Assembly (NCBI RefSeq): GCF_000420645.1 | Contig: NZ_ATVI01000005.1 | Location: forward strand, 1,286,357-1,350,356 | DNA: 64,000 nucleotides | DNA from: Nevskia ramosa DSM 11499 | Lineage (GTDB): Bacteria; Pseudomonadota; Gammaproteobacteria; Nevskiales; Nevskiaceae | Direction: 5' to 3' | Shown: piece by piece, positions 20,668-30,115 of the stretch | Numbering within the stretch: the stretch's first letter is position 1 | How the letters are laid out: the number at the start of each line of letters is the position of its first letter | Position numbers and translations under genes: made by a program | The notes under the pieces: model-generated | Seen by the model: the letters and a program-made list of their open reading frames with translations, nothing else | Databases searched by the model: none | What the model was told of the DNA's origin: nothing

Positions 20668-21924
20668 TCAGTTCGGGCTGGCAGTACCCGAGGCGGGAGA
20701 TGCCTTGGCGTGGCGATGCGGATGGTCGCCGGTAGTGGCGGCGGCGGGATTCGCGGCCGGATCGGCGCCGCCGATCACGTCCACTTTCGAGCCTTCATGC
20801 AGGCGATCGACGCCATCGACCACCACCTGCTCGCCGGCTTCCAGCGGGCCGGTGACGGCGACCTGATCACCATCGACCGCGCCTTGCACCACCGGCCGGA
20901 CGCTGACCGTCTGGTCCGGTCCCAGCGCGTAAACGTAGAAGCCCTTGGCACCGCGCTGCACGGCAGCCTGCGGCACTACCAGCGCGTCCTTCAGCACGTC
21001 CAGCTGCAGGCGCACGCTGACCGCCTGATTGGGGAACAGTGCATCGTCATCGTTGGCGAACAGCGCCTTGACCCGGATCGTGTCGGTGCTGGCATCGATC
21101 GCGTTGTCCAGGGTATCGACCCGGCCGACGGCGAGCCGCTGCCGACCGGCGCTGTCCCAGACTTCGACCGGAATCGCCTGCTTGCCGCGCAGCTGCTGCA
21201 TCAGCGCGGTGACGTTCACGGCCGGCACCGCGAAAGTCAGGGTGATCGGACGGGTCTGGGTGATGCTGACGATGCCGTTCGGATCGCCGGGCTGGACCAG
21301 GTTGCCGAGATCGGCCTGCTTCAGGCCGGCGCGGCCGCTGATCGGCGCCACCACCCTGGCGTAGGTGAGCTGCAGGCGTGCCGTCGCCAGCGCAGCCTCA
21401 TCGACCTGGGTGGTGCCTTCCAGCTGGTGGACGAGGGCTTCCTGGGTATCGAGCTGCTGCTTCGGAATCGCATCCTTGCTGAACAGATCCCGATAGCGAA
21501 GCAGATCGACCTGGGCACCGGCGAGCTGCGCCTTGTCCCGCGCCAGCGCGCCATCGGCCTGCTGGGCGGCGGCGGCGAACGCGCGCGGATCGATCTGGGC
21601 GATCGGCTGGCCGGCTTCCACCTGCTGGCCTTCGCGAAAATTCAGGCTCTGCAGCACGCCACTGACCTGAGCACGGACGACGGCCGTGTTCGAGGCCGCC
21701 ATGCTGCCGATCGCGGCGACCATCACCCGCACGTCCTGACGCCGAACTGGTGCCGCGGAAACCGCCTGCGCCGGGCCACCGCCGTGATGACCTGCTGTGG
21801 CGCCAGCAGCGTCATCGGCCGGAGCACGTGACGACCAGGCCCACAGGCCACCGCCGGCCGCGATCAGCAGCACGACGACCAGAAGTCGGGGCAGGGAGAG
21901 GAGGGGGCCTGCGTTCTTGCGCAT
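20668..21924 (-). CDS. RND periplasmic adaptor, MdtA-like
   Basis: Membrane-fusion protein of 418 residues, first gene of the efflux operon. An N-terminal anchor ([17 protein letters not shown]) is followed by a short His/Gly linker, a lipoyl-like half ([20 protein letters not shown]), an alpha-hairpin ([20 protein letters not shown]), the second lipoyl half ([20 protein letters not shown]), and beta-barrel and membrane-proximal domains ([20 protein letters not shown]). These match MdtA/AcrA adaptors that join the RND pump to the outer-membrane channel. The ATG at 21924 is well placed. The promoter should lie in the 190 bp between this gene and the divergent mprF. Confidence 0.92.
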   Translation of the reverse strand: MRKNAGPLLSLPRLLVVVLLIAAGGGLWAWSSRAPADDAAGATAGHHGGGPAQAVSAAPVRRQDVRVMVAAIGSMAASNTAVVRAQVSGVLQSLNFREGQQVEAGQPIAQIDPRAFAAAAQQADGALARDKAQLAGAQVDLLRYRDLFSKDAIPKQQLDTQEALVHQLEGTTQVDEAALATARLQLTYARVVAPISGRAGLKQADLGNLVQPGDPNGIVSITQTRPITLTFAVPAVNVTALMQQLRGKQAIPVEVWDSAGRQRLAVGRVDTLDNAIDASTDTIRVKALFANDDDALFPNQAVSVRLQLDVLKDALVVPQAAVQRGAKGFYVYALGPDQTVSVRPVVQGAVDGDQVAVTGPLEAGEQVVVDGVDRLHEGSKVDVIGGADPAANPAAATTGDHPHRHAKASPASGTASPN

Positions 21925-22118
21925 GATTCCGGGTCGAGTTGGTGAGCGGCCATGCCTTCCTGCAGGCCTTGCCAGCGCAGATTGACTGCGGCAAGGCTCA
22001 GGGGTGTTTCAGATGACCGGGCGGACTGTTGCAAATGACATCCGCCGTCACGGCCGTCACACCGCTGGATGCCGGGGAGTGCGAAACTTCCGGCCATCGA
22101 AGGGAACAATCGGAATCT

Positions 22119-24686
22119 ATGACTCCAATCCAGATGGAGCGCTTGTCGTCGTGGGGCCAACGCTGGCGCCACTGGTTGCTGGGTGGTTTTGTCGTGCTGG
22201 TGGCCGCGCTGCTGTTCGAGGCGCTGCGTCACCTGATGGCGGAGATGAGCTACGCGGAAGTGATCCAGGCGGTGCAGGACACGCCGCCGCGGGCGATGGC
22301 GCTGGCGGTGCTGGCCACGGCGCTGAGCTATCTGGCGCTGACCGGCTACGACCATTCCTCGCTGCGCTATGTCGGTGCCAAGGTCGCTTATCCGGTGGTC
22401 GCCAAGACCGCGTTCATCGCCTATGCGCTGGCCAATACCATCGGCCTCGGCGTGCTGACCGGCGGCGCGGTGCGCATGCGCCTGTACGGTGCGGCCGGGG
22501 TTGAGGCTGGCCAGATTTCTCGCGCCATCGCGTTCAATGCCGCGGCCTTCGGCATCGGCGTGACCGTGGTCGGCGCCGCTGCGCTGCTCTGGGGCGCCGC
22601 CTCGGTGGCGCCGGTCGCCCATCTTCCGGTGCTGGCCTTGCGGGTGATCGCCGCGCTGATCCTGGCTGCTGCCGCAGGGCTGCTGCTGCGCTGTTTCCAG
22701 TACGAGACGCAGCCTGCTGGAGAAGCCAGCACGCGACGCCTACCGTCGGGCCCGCTGGCCGTGCAGCAGCTGCTGTTCTCGGCACTCGACATCGCCGCGT
22801 CGGCGGCCGTGCTCTGGTTGCTGCTGCCAGCGGGTGCGGTCGGCTTTCCGGCCTTCGTCGGCTTCTACGCGATCGCCACCGTGCTCGGCATCATCAGCCA
22901 TGTGCCCGGCGGCCTCGGTGTCTTCGAGGCGATCATGCTGGTGGCGCTCGGCGGCCACGTGCCGACCGAAACCCTGGCCGGCGCGCTGGTGCTCTATCGG
23001 GTGATCTATTACCTGCTGCCGCTGCTGGTGGCGCTAGGCCTGCTGGTGATCTCGGAATTGCAGCGCGGCGTCGCGGCACCGGTGACCCGTGCCGCGGCCG
23101 GTCTGGCACCGCTGCTGCTGGCGGCCTACAGCCTGGTGATCGGCGTGCTGCTGCTGGTATCCGGCGTCACACCGGCGACCGACGCCGCAACCGAGCTGCT
23201 GTCCCTGCACGTGCCGCTGCCGCTGGTCGAAGCCGCGCACTTCCTCGGCAGCATCGCCGGCCTGGGCCTGCTGTTCGTGGCGCGCGGCATGCTGCTTCGT
23301 CTCGATGCCGCCTGGTGGGCCGGTCTGGTCCTCGCAGCCGTGAGTCTTGTGCTGTGCCTGCCGAAGGGCATTGCCTTGTCGGAAGCGACGCTGCTGAGCG
23401 TGCTGGTGGCCGCGCTGGCGCTTTCGCGCAAGCAGTTCACCCGCAAGGCTTCGCTGCTGGCGCAGCCGTTCACCGGTGGCTGGCTGCTATCGGTCGGCGC
23501 CATTCTGGCGGCGCTCACCGGGCTGCTGTTCTTCGCCTATCAGGACGTCGAATACCGCCGCGATCTGTGGTGGCAGTTCGAGTTCGATGGCCATGCGCCG
23601 CGTTCCCTGCGGGCCTTGGTCGCCGTGGCGCTGGTGGCGCTGGCCATTGCCGTGCGCCAGCTGCTGCGGCCACCGCAGCGCAAGCTGGTGAAGACCGATG
23701 AAGCCTCGTTGTCGAACGCCGAGGCGATCATCCGCCAGCAGGATTCGGCCGATGCCTGCCTGGCATTGATGGGCGACAAGCAGCTGCTGTTTTCCGAATC
23801 CGGCAAGGCCTTCGTGATGTTCGGCCGTCATGGCCGTTCCTGGGTGTCGCTGTTCGATCCGGTCGGTCCTCAAAGCGAATGGCCGGAGCTGGTCTGGCGC
23901 TTCCTGGAGCGCGCCCGTGAATCCGGTGGCCGCGCCTCGTTCTATCAAGTGCGGCCGCAGACCTTGCCGGCTTATCTCGATGCCGGCCTGCGTGTCTTCA
24001 AGCTGGGCGAGGACGCCCATGTGTCCTTGCCGGATTTCTCGCTGAAGGGGAAGGCACGCGCCAATCTTCGCCAGGGCGTCAATCGCGCCGAGCGCGAAGG
24101 CCTCAGCTTCGAGGTGATCCCGGTGATCGGCGTGCCGCAGGTGATGGCCGAGATCAAGGCGATCTCCGATGCCTGGCTCGGCGAGCACAACACCGCCGAG
24201 AAAGGCTTTTCGCTCGGCGCCTTCGACGAAGCCTACGTGCGACGTCAGCCGGTGGCGGTGGTACGCCAGGGCACGCGGGCCGTGGCCTTCGCGACCCTGA
24301 TGGCGACCGAGCGCAGGATCGAGGCCTGCGTCGATCTGATGCGCCATCTGCCGGATGCGCCGCGCGGCTCGATGGACTACCTGTTCGCGCAGCTGATGCT
24401 GCATTTCCAGGCCCAGGGCTTCCTGCGCTTCGGCCTGGGGATGGCGCCGTTGTCCGGCATGGCCGAACATCCGCTGGCGCCCAACTGGCACCGTCTCGGA
24501 CGCTTGCTGTTCTCGCATGGCGAGCACTTCTACAACTTCCAGGGACTGCGGGCGTTCAAGGAAAAATTCGATCCGGTCTGGGAGCCGCGCTACCTCGCTT
24601 CACCGGGGGGCGTGACGCCGCTGATCGTGCTGACCGACACTGCCGCGCTGATCAGCGGCGGTCTGAGAGGAGTCATTGGCAAATGA
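22119..24686 (+). CDS. mprF: Lysylphosphatidylglycerol synthetase/flippase MprF-like
   Basis: Bifunctional membrane protein of 855 residues. The N-terminal part (to about residue 520) holds many transmembrane helices of the UPF0104/LPG flippase type (FIAYALANTIGLGVLTGGAV, SHVPGGLGVFEAIMLVALGG). The C-terminal cytosolic DUF2156 synthase domain has RANLRQGVNRAEREGLSFEV, GEHFYNFQGLRAFKEKFDPVW and WEPRYLASPGG. It should transfer lysine (or another amino acid) from tRNA to phosphatidylglycerol and flip the product, lowering surface charge and giving resistance to cationic peptides. The start used is ATG 22119; 22134 is an alternative. It overlaps the acvB-like gene by 4 bp. Confidence 0.92.
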   Translation: MTPIQMERLSSWGQRWRHWLLGGFVVLVAALLFEALRHLMAEMSYAEVIQAVQDTPPRAMALAVLATALSYLALTGYDHSSLRYVGAKVAYPVVAKTAFIAYALANTIGLGVLTGGAVRMRLYGAAGVEAGQISRAIAFNAAAFGIGVTVVGAAALLWGAASVAPVAHLPVLALRVIAALILAAAAGLLLRCFQYETQPAGEASTRRLPSGPLAVQQLLFSALDIAASAAVLWLLLPAGAVGFPAFVGFYAIATVLGIISHVPGGLGVFEAIMLVALGGHVPTETLAGALVLYRVIYYLLPLLVALGLLVISELQRGVAAPVTRAAAGLAPLLLAAYSLVIGVLLLVSGVTPATDAATELLSLHVPLPLVEAAHFLGSIAGLGLLFVARGMLLRLDAAWWAGLVLAAVSLVLCLPKGIALSEATLLSVLVAALALSRKQFTRKASLLAQPFTGGWLLSVGAILAALTGLLFFAYQDVEYRRDLWWQFEFDGHAPRSLRALVAVALVALAIAVRQLLRPPQRKLVKTDEASLSNAEAIIRQQDSADACLALMGDKQLLFSESGKAFVMFGRHGRSWVSLFDPVGPQSEWPELVWRFLERARESGGRASFYQVRPQTLPAYLDAGLRVFKLGEDAHVSLPDFSLKGKARANLRQGVNRAEREGLSFEVIPVIGVPQVMAEIKAISDAWLGEHNTAEKGFSLGAFDEAYVRRQPVAVVRQGTRAVAFATLMATERRIEACVDLMRHLPDAPRGSMDYLFAQLMLHFQAQGFLRFGLGMAPLSGMAEHPLAPNWHRLGRLLFSHGEHFYNFQGLRAFKEKFDPVWEPRYLASPGGVTPLIVLTDTAALISGGLRGVIGK

Positions 24687-26077
24687 GGCAGATGAAAGGG
24701 TTGCTGCGCGCGCTGGTCATCGGCGGCTTGCTGCTGAGCGGGCCGCTATACGCGCAGGAGAAGGTTTCCCACGGCCGCTTCAAGGACGTGACGCTTTACA
24801 AGCCGAAGGGTGAGGTCAAGTCCTTCGTGCTGTTCCTGTCCGGCGATGCCGGCTGGGACAAGAATGTGACCAACATGGCGCAGGCCCTGGTCGACGAAGG
24901 CGCGATGGTGGCCGGCATCAGCATGCCGCAGCTGGTCGGCGATCTCGAAAAGGACGGCGACCAATGCGTGTTCCCGGACGGCGATCTGGAGAACCTGTCG
25001 CACTACCTGCAGGGCTACGCGAAGTTGTCGACCTATTTCACGCCGACGCTGGTCGGCTATTCCTCCGGTGCCACCCTGGCCTACGCGATGGCGGTGCAGG
25101 CGCCGGTCGGCACCTTCGCCGGTGCCATCTCGCTAGCCTTCTGTCCGGATCTCGAAATCCGCAAACCGTTGTGCAAGGGCGAGGACGTGCAGTTCACGCG
25201 GCGCAAGAATGGCAAGGGCGTCGACCTGTTGCCGACCAAGAAACTGCGCGTGCCCTGGATCGCGCTGGCGGGCGATATCGATCAGGTCTGCAAGGCCAAG
25301 CCGACCCGTGACTTCGTCGTCCAGGTGCCGGGCGCCGAACTGGTCACCTTGCCCAAGGTCGGCCATGGCTTTTCGGCTCCCGCCAACTGGTTGCCGCAGT
25401 ACCTCGGCGCCTATCGTTCCATGACCAAGAAGCAGGTCGCCGAGGCACCGCCACCACCGCCGCCGAGTCTCGGTGATCTGCCGATCGTCGAAGTCGCGTC
25501 CACCGTTCCCGGCGATACCTTCGCCGTGCTGCTGTCCGGCGATGGGGGCTGGGCAGGGCTGGACAAGGAGGTGGCCGATGCGTTGTCGGCGAAAGGCATT
25601 CCGGTCGCCGGCCTCGATTCGCTGCGCTACTTCTGGACCCCGCGAACGCCGCAGGGCCTGGCCACCGATCTTGATCGGGTGCTGCGCTTCTACGCCGCCC
25701 ACTGGAAGCGATCCAAGGCGCTGCTGATCGGCTATTCGCAGGGTGCCGATGTGCTGCCGTTCGCCGTCAACCGTCTGCCGACGGCGTCGAAGCAGCTGGT
25801 CGTCGAGACCGTGCTGATGGGCCTCGGCGAAAAGGCCGCGTTCGAGTTTCATCTCGGCAACTGGGTCGGCGACGATGATGGCGGCACGCCGATCCTGCCG
25901 GAGGCCAGCAAACTGAGCGCGTCTTCGGCGCTGTGCCTTTACGGGCAGGATGAAGATGATTCGCTGTGCCCGAAGATTCCGCCCGGGCATGTCCGCGCCA
26001 TCTCGCTGGCCGGCGGCCATCACTTCGATGGCGACTACGACAAGCTGGTGGAACTGATCCTGTCGAACGCCAAGTAA
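24683..26077 (+). CDS. acvB: AcvB/VirJ-family protein, probable LPG hydrolase
   Basis: Periplasmic protein of 464 residues with a signal peptide (LLRALVIGGLLLSGPLYAQ). It contains two VirJ-like alpha/beta-hydrolase halves. The first (about 30-245) has LFLSGDAGWDKN and nucleophile-elbow-like GYSSGATLAYA. The second (about 265-460) has VLLSGDGGWAGLD and GYSQGADVLPFA with a later GGHHFDGDY histidine. In Agrobacterium, AcvB hydrolyses lysyl-phosphatidylglycerol and is encoded with the synthase LpiA. Here the start codon overlaps the mprF stop (ATGA), giving the same pairing. It probably tunes the lysyl-PG level made by the preceding gene. Confidence 0.88.
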   Translation: MRQMKGLLRALVIGGLLLSGPLYAQEKVSHGRFKDVTLYKPKGEVKSFVLFLSGDAGWDKNVTNMAQALVDEGAMVAGISMPQLVGDLEKDGDQCVFPDGDLENLSHYLQGYAKLSTYFTPTLVGYSSGATLAYAMAVQAPVGTFAGAISLAFCPDLEIRKPLCKGEDVQFTRRKNGKGVDLLPTKKLRVPWIALAGDIDQVCKAKPTRDFVVQVPGAELVTLPKVGHGFSAPANWLPQYLGAYRSMTKKQVAEAPPPPPPSLGDLPIVEVASTVPGDTFAVLLSGDGGWAGLDKEVADALSAKGIPVAGLDSLRYFWTPRTPQGLATDLDRVLRFYAAHWKRSKALLIGYSQGADVLPFAVNRLPTASKQLVVETVLMGLGEKAAFEFHLGNWVGDDDGGTPILPEASKLSASSALCLYGQDEDDSLCPKIPPGHVRAISLAGGHHFDGDYDKLVELILSNAK

Positions 26078-26093
26078 GTCGGGCATCGATCCC

Positions 26094-26125
26094 GAACCGC
26101 AGCGTCAGCCATGACGCTGCGGTTC
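26094..26125 (+). terminator. Hairpin terminator after mprF-acvB
   Basis: A perfect 14-bp stem (GAACCGCAGCGTCA and its complement) with a GCCA loop begins 17 bp after the acvB stop. There is no T-run; it is the first of four hairpins in this spacer. Confidence 0.6.
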
Positions 26126-26158
26126 GAAGACACTGCCCATGTTTCAAATGTAATGACC

Positions 26159-26284
26159 GGAACGGCAGATGAAATCAGCCGTTCCAGATCGCCGCCCAGC
26201 ATCCACTCACGAGTGGGATGCCGGCGGAACCCCGCAGGTGGTCTCCCTCGTGATTGCCATGCCGGCCTGCTTGGCGCGGCATGG
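26159..26284. repeat. Three further stem-loops in the acvB/TPR spacer
   Basis: Three more inverted repeats follow the terminator: GGAACGGC/GCCGTTCC (26159-26185), GCATCCACTC/GAGTGGGATGC with one bulge (26199-26222), and CCATGCCG/CGGCATGG (26257-26284). Their arms differ in sequence, so they are not copies of one element. They may form a structured leader of the downstream gene or act as mRNA stabilisers. Confidence 0.5.
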
Positions 26285-26314
26285 CTCATTCACTTGCACT
26301 CTGGAGAGCCAGCC

Positions 26315-27112
26315 ATGCGCGTCTTTCATCGTCATCACCTCGTCGCCGCCCTGATCCTCGTTTCCGGGTCGGTGTTCGCTGAAGCCAGCATCGACGAGGT
26401 GTATCGGACGGCGGCCGCGGGGCATCTGTCCGAAGCCCAGTCGATGATGCAGGAGGTACTCAAGGCGCATCCGGACAGCGCCAAGGCGCACTTCGTCGAA
26501 GCGGAGCTGCTGATCCGCCAGAACCAGACCAATGCCGCGCGCGCCGAACTCGCCAGAGCGACCTCGATCGATCCCGGCCTGGCCTTCGCCAAGCCGCAGG
26601 CGGTGGAAGCCTTGAAGACCAGCCTTGGTGCCTCACGCGAGAATCGTTCGGTTCAGGCTTCAGGCCCAGCGACCTCGCACGGCATGAGCTTCTGGTTCTG
26701 GCCGCTGGCCGTCGGCCTGCTGATCGCGGCCCTGATGTGGAAGCTGGGCCGCAATCGCGGCTTCAGTCCGGCACCTGCTGCCCGCATGGCCACGCCTTAT
26801 GGCGAAACGCCGTCGCCTGCGTACGGCCCAGCAGCGCCTGCGGCCGCGCCCGGTGTTGGCTCGGGATTGCTCGGCAGTCTCGCGACCGGCGCTGCGATCG
26901 GTGGCGGCATGGTGGCCGGCGAGATGCTTGTGCATCGCTTGCTTGATGGCCCGTCCGAACGTGGTGGCGGCTATGCACCGGTCAACAATGATCGGGATCG
27001 CTTCCAGGATCAGACGCCGGCAGATCCGACGATGGGCGGTCAGGACTTCGGCATCGACAATTCCAGCAGCTGGGATGACGACAGCAGCAGGAGCGATGAC
27101 AGCGGCTGGTAG
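26315..27112 (+). CDS. TPR-like membrane protein with glycine-rich segment
   Basis: Protein of 265 residues. It begins with a signal peptide (HHLVAALILVSGSVFAEA), followed by a tetratricopeptide-like domain of about 90 residues (AAAGHLSEAQSMMQEVLKAH, SAKAHFVEAELLIRQ, NAARAELARATSIDPGLAFA). A transmembrane helix (MSFWFWPLAVGLLIAALMWK) precedes a proline/alanine linker, a glycine-zipper-like stretch (GSGLLGSLATGAAIGGGMVA) and an acidic Ser/Asp tail. The ATG at 26315 has GGAGAG upstream. The predicted topology puts the TPR part in the periplasm and the tail in the cytoplasm. Function unknown; it is preceded by several hairpins. Confidence 0.75.
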   Translation: MRVFHRHHLVAALILVSGSVFAEASIDEVYRTAAAGHLSEAQSMMQEVLKAHPDSAKAHFVEAELLIRQNQTNAARAELARATSIDPGLAFAKPQAVEALKTSLGASRENRSVQASGPATSHGMSFWFWPLAVGLLIAALMWKLGRNRGFSPAPAARMATPYGETPSPAYGPAAPAAAPGVGSGLLGSLATGAAIGGGMVAGEMLVHRLLDGPSERGGGYAPVNNDRDRFQDQTPADPTMGGQDFGIDNSSSWDDDSSRSDDSGW

Positions 27113-27113
27113 A

Positions 27114-29903
27114 TCAGATCAAGGCCAGGCGCACCGCGGCGGCCACCGCTGCGCCTCGACTGCCGACCGCCAGCTTGCTGTAGATGTTGTGCAGATGCCA
27201 TTTGATGGTCGGCACCGATACCAGCAGCGCGTCCGCCAGCTTCTGATTGGTCAATCCAGCCTGCAGGAGACGGAGCAGTTCGATCTCACGACTCGTCAGT
27301 GATTCGACTGTCTCCGTCGCAGCTCTAGCGGGGAAGGCTTCTTCTGTATGAATGGCTCCACGGTCACCGCGGAGATTCGATGCCAGCCACTGCTGCAGAT
27401 CGAGCAGCGGCTTGAGGTCTTGCGTTGAGGCATCGGCTCGCCGCTCACTGATGAAGGCCAGCACCGGTAGCAGCGGACGGCCCGCGGCGAAGATCGGATA
27501 AGCGTGGAACTCTGCCGCTGCGGCAGACAGTGCGCGATTGAGCTGGCGCGCGGCTTCCTTCTGCTGGCCGAGATCCCATAGTGCAATCGCGCGGTGCGTG
27601 GTCACGGTCAAAAAAAATCCGCCGCAGGATTCGGCGCCGCGCGTCTGTTGCAGCGTGGTCAGCAGGCGTAGCGCCGACTTCGCGTCGCCGTAGGCCAGCT
27701 TGAAGCGCGCCTCCATCAGCTTCAGCGCATCCCGCTGTGCGCGCGAAGCAATGTCGTTGCCGGATTCAGCATCAAGCAGCCGGGTGCGCCGTGCCGTCGC
27801 AGCCGCGCCGGTGATATCGCCGGCGGTGATTTGCAGCGAGGCTTCCTCCTGGGCGAGTGCCAGGTAGAGCCTGCGGTGTTGTTCGCGCAAGGCCGCATCC
27901 TGGCCTTCCTGCAATACCTGGACGGCGAGATCCAGCCGGTTCCGAGAAGCGTGCAGCCTTGCTTCGTTGCGCAGCGCCACAAGCTGCGGTTCCACCGGGC
28001 CGAAGATTTCCTTGAAGGCGCGGCCCATCTCGATATGGGTCATGGCGCGATCGAAGTCGCAATGCTGGACGGCAATCTCTGCATCCAGCAGCGCCGATAG
28101 CCCGGCGACGTAACTCTGCTGTCCGAGGCCGAGACCTTGAGAGTCCCGGTGCACGCGTTGACCCAGGCTGCTGGCGGCCCGCAGCTGGCCGAGTTCGACG
28201 TCGATCATGCCGTGCAGGAAATCGCCCCAGGCAGACAGATAAGCCGCGTCGGCACGGTGACCCTGCTCGTGCGCCGAAAGTGCGTATTCGCGGCTGCGCT
28301 CGAAATTGCGCAGCGCGAAGTAGCCATAGCTGAGGCAATTCGACAGTGTCGCGATCAGGAAGGGCTCGGTTCCCGGCACTTGGGCAAACAGTGCAGTAGC
28401 GCGTGTCAAGCAGTCGTCGATGTCATCCGAGCAAGCCTTGGTGGCGGCCTGCACGGTATGCGCCCAGAGCAGCCAGCGATCGCGCTCGCTCGTCGACAAG
28501 TCCCAGGCACGCGGCTGTTCCGCCGACAGCAGATCGATCGCCCGCTGAGACACTTCCATTGCCCGTGTCGTGTCTCTGGAAAAGGCGCAGGACCAGGCAT
28601 GGCTCAGCAGAATCTCGGGCCTGCGCGTGTGGAACTCGACCGGCAACAGGCGTATCCAGTCACGCACGGTGTAGTGATCGCCACGAAACAATGAGGCGCG
28701 TATCGCGTGGTGCGCGATCAAGTCAGCGGCCAGCTCGAAGTGTTCGGCGTCGAGCGCATAGCGGATGGCCTCGGTCGGATAGCCGTTGACCTCACACCAT
28801 TGGGCGGCGCGAAAGCAGGCGTCGCGGTAGCCCGCTGGATCGATCTTGCGAAATGCGTGCTGGAGAAATTCAGCGAACAGGTGGTGATAGCGGTACCACT
28901 GACCTTCGCGATCGAGCGCGATCAGAAACAGATTGGCCTGGCCGATGTAATCGAGCATCGCCTGGGCATCGCCCTGTTGTGTGGCTGCCGCGCAAAGATC
29001 GGCGCGCATCCGCCGCAACGGCGAGGTTTGCAGCAGGAAAGAGCGAACATGCTCGGGCTGCGCTTGGAGCACGGACTCCACCAGGTAGCGCGTCAAGTCG
29101 AGATCGCGGCCGGAGAAGGTGCTGATCAGTTCTGCCGCCGGTCCCTTGTGCCGGCGTAGCGCCAGAGCCGCCAACTGCACGCCAGTGGGCCAGCCTTCGG
29201 TGGAATCGATCAGCGATTGCAGATCGCTGCTCGACAGTTGCAGCTGGTGATAACGGCTCAGGAACTCCTCGGCTTCCGAGCTGCTGAAGTTGAGATCCTC
29301 CTGACCAATCTCGGTGACCAGGCCGGATACCAGCAGCTTCGCCAGATGAAGCGGGAGCCGATGCCGGCTCGCGATCACCAGGGAAAGATGGTGCGGCAGA
29401 TGCGCGGCGAGGCGATCGAGGAAGCGCAGGATTCCGGGGTCGGAGAGGTGCTGGAAGTCGTCGAGAAAAATGGCGCCCGGTGTCGACAATGCACTCAGAC
29501 GGTTGCCGAGACGGTCGAACAGCGTGTCGTAGTCGCGCACCGGATTGGCACCGAGCGCGGTCAGCTCGTCTCGGGCAAATCCGGGTTCGATGGCTTGCAG
29601 CGCGCTGATGAAGTAAAGCGCGAAGGTGGCTGGATCGTTGTCTTCGGCATCCAGACCCAGCCAGGTCGCCGCAACTTGTTGCTCGACGAAAGCGTGATGC
29701 AACTCGGTCATCAGGTTCGACTTGCCGGAGCCCGCCGGTGCGACGATGACGATCAGCCTGCGCAGTGGCAGCCCGTCAACCGCCCTGGCCACGAAGCCTG
29801 CCCGCGAGATGGCACGCGGGTCCTGCATCGGCGGTGCCAGCTTGCTGGCGATCAGGCCCTCGTGCAGTGCGCCCAGGTCGGGCTGTGTCATCTGGCTGTT
29901 CAT
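27114..29903 (-). CDS. LAL/MalT-type LuxR regulator, AlkS-like
   Basis: Large ATP-dependent transcriptional regulator of 929 residues. The N-terminal STAND ATPase has a P-loop at about residues 55-62 (APAGSGKS) and a Walker B FLDDFQHL. A long TPR-like superhelical region (about 350-850) is the likely inducer sensor. The C-terminal LuxR helix-turn-helix has LTSREIELLRLLQAGLTNQK and KWHLHNIYSKL. AlkS, which activates alkane genes in Pseudomonas, belongs to this MalT group, and this gene diverges from alkB-rubredoxin across 212 bp. It is therefore probably the alkane-responsive activator of that operon. Sequence identity to AlkS itself was not measured. Confidence 0.88.
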   Translation of the reverse strand: MNSQMTQPDLGALHEGLIASKLAPPMQDPRAISRAGFVARAVDGLPLRRLIVIVAPAGSGKSNLMTELHHAFVEQQVAATWLGLDAEDNDPATFALYFISALQAIEPGFARDELTALGANPVRDYDTLFDRLGNRLSALSTPGAIFLDDFQHLSDPGILRFLDRLAAHLPHHLSLVIASRHRLPLHLAKLLVSGLVTEIGQEDLNFSSSEAEEFLSRYHQLQLSSSDLQSLIDSTEGWPTGVQLAALALRRHKGPAAELISTFSGRDLDLTRYLVESVLQAQPEHVRSFLLQTSPLRRMRADLCAAATQQGDAQAMLDYIGQANLFLIALDREGQWYRYHHLFAEFLQHAFRKIDPAGYRDACFRAAQWCEVNGYPTEAIRYALDAEHFELAADLIAHHAIRASLFRGDHYTVRDWIRLLPVEFHTRRPEILLSHAWSCAFSRDTTRAMEVSQRAIDLLSAEQPRAWDLSTSERDRWLLWAHTVQAATKACSDDIDDCLTRATALFAQVPGTEPFLIATLSNCLSYGYFALRNFERSREYALSAHEQGHRADAAYLSAWGDFLHGMIDVELGQLRAASSLGQRVHRDSQGLGLGQQSYVAGLSALLDAEIAVQHCDFDRAMTHIEMGRAFKEIFGPVEPQLVALRNEARLHASRNRLDLAVQVLQEGQDAALREQHRRLYLALAQEEASLQITAGDITGAAATARRTRLLDAESGNDIASRAQRDALKLMEARFKLAYGDAKSALRLLTTLQQTRGAESCGGFFLTVTTHRAIALWDLGQQKEAARQLNRALSAAAAEFHAYPIFAAGRPLLPVLAFISERRADASTQDLKPLLDLQQWLASNLRGDRGAIHTEEAFPARAATETVESLTSREIELLRLLQAGLTNQKLADALLVSVPTIKWHLHNIYSKLAVGSRGAAVAAAVRLALI

Positions 29904-29970
29904 CGGAAGCCTGGGGCGGGGTCACGGATCATAGGAGGCCATCGTCGCCGCTGACCATCCGCAGCGCACC

Positions 29971-30037
29971 CATCCTTGGATCGGTTTTTTGACCGGAACA
30001 CATCCTTACTCTCTTGCCATGACCTTTCCGTCACGGC
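29971..30037. promoter_or_regulatory. Candidate activator sites upstream of alkB
   Basis: CATCCTT occurs twice, at 29971 and 30001, exactly 30 bp (about three helix turns) apart. Between them CGGT (29982) and ACCG (29992) form a short inverted repeat. Just downstream, GCCATGAC (30016) and GTCACGGC (30030) form a near-perfect inverted repeat with a 6-bp spacer. All lie between the divergent LAL regulator and alkB genes and could bind that regulator; the assignment is inferred. Confidence 0.45.
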
Positions 30038-30115
30038 ATGCCGCAGGCAGCCGTCAGACGGTTGGGCAGGCGCCCGGGCTACACGGGCGCAGCCACTTGC
30101 ACCGGATGGAGACCG

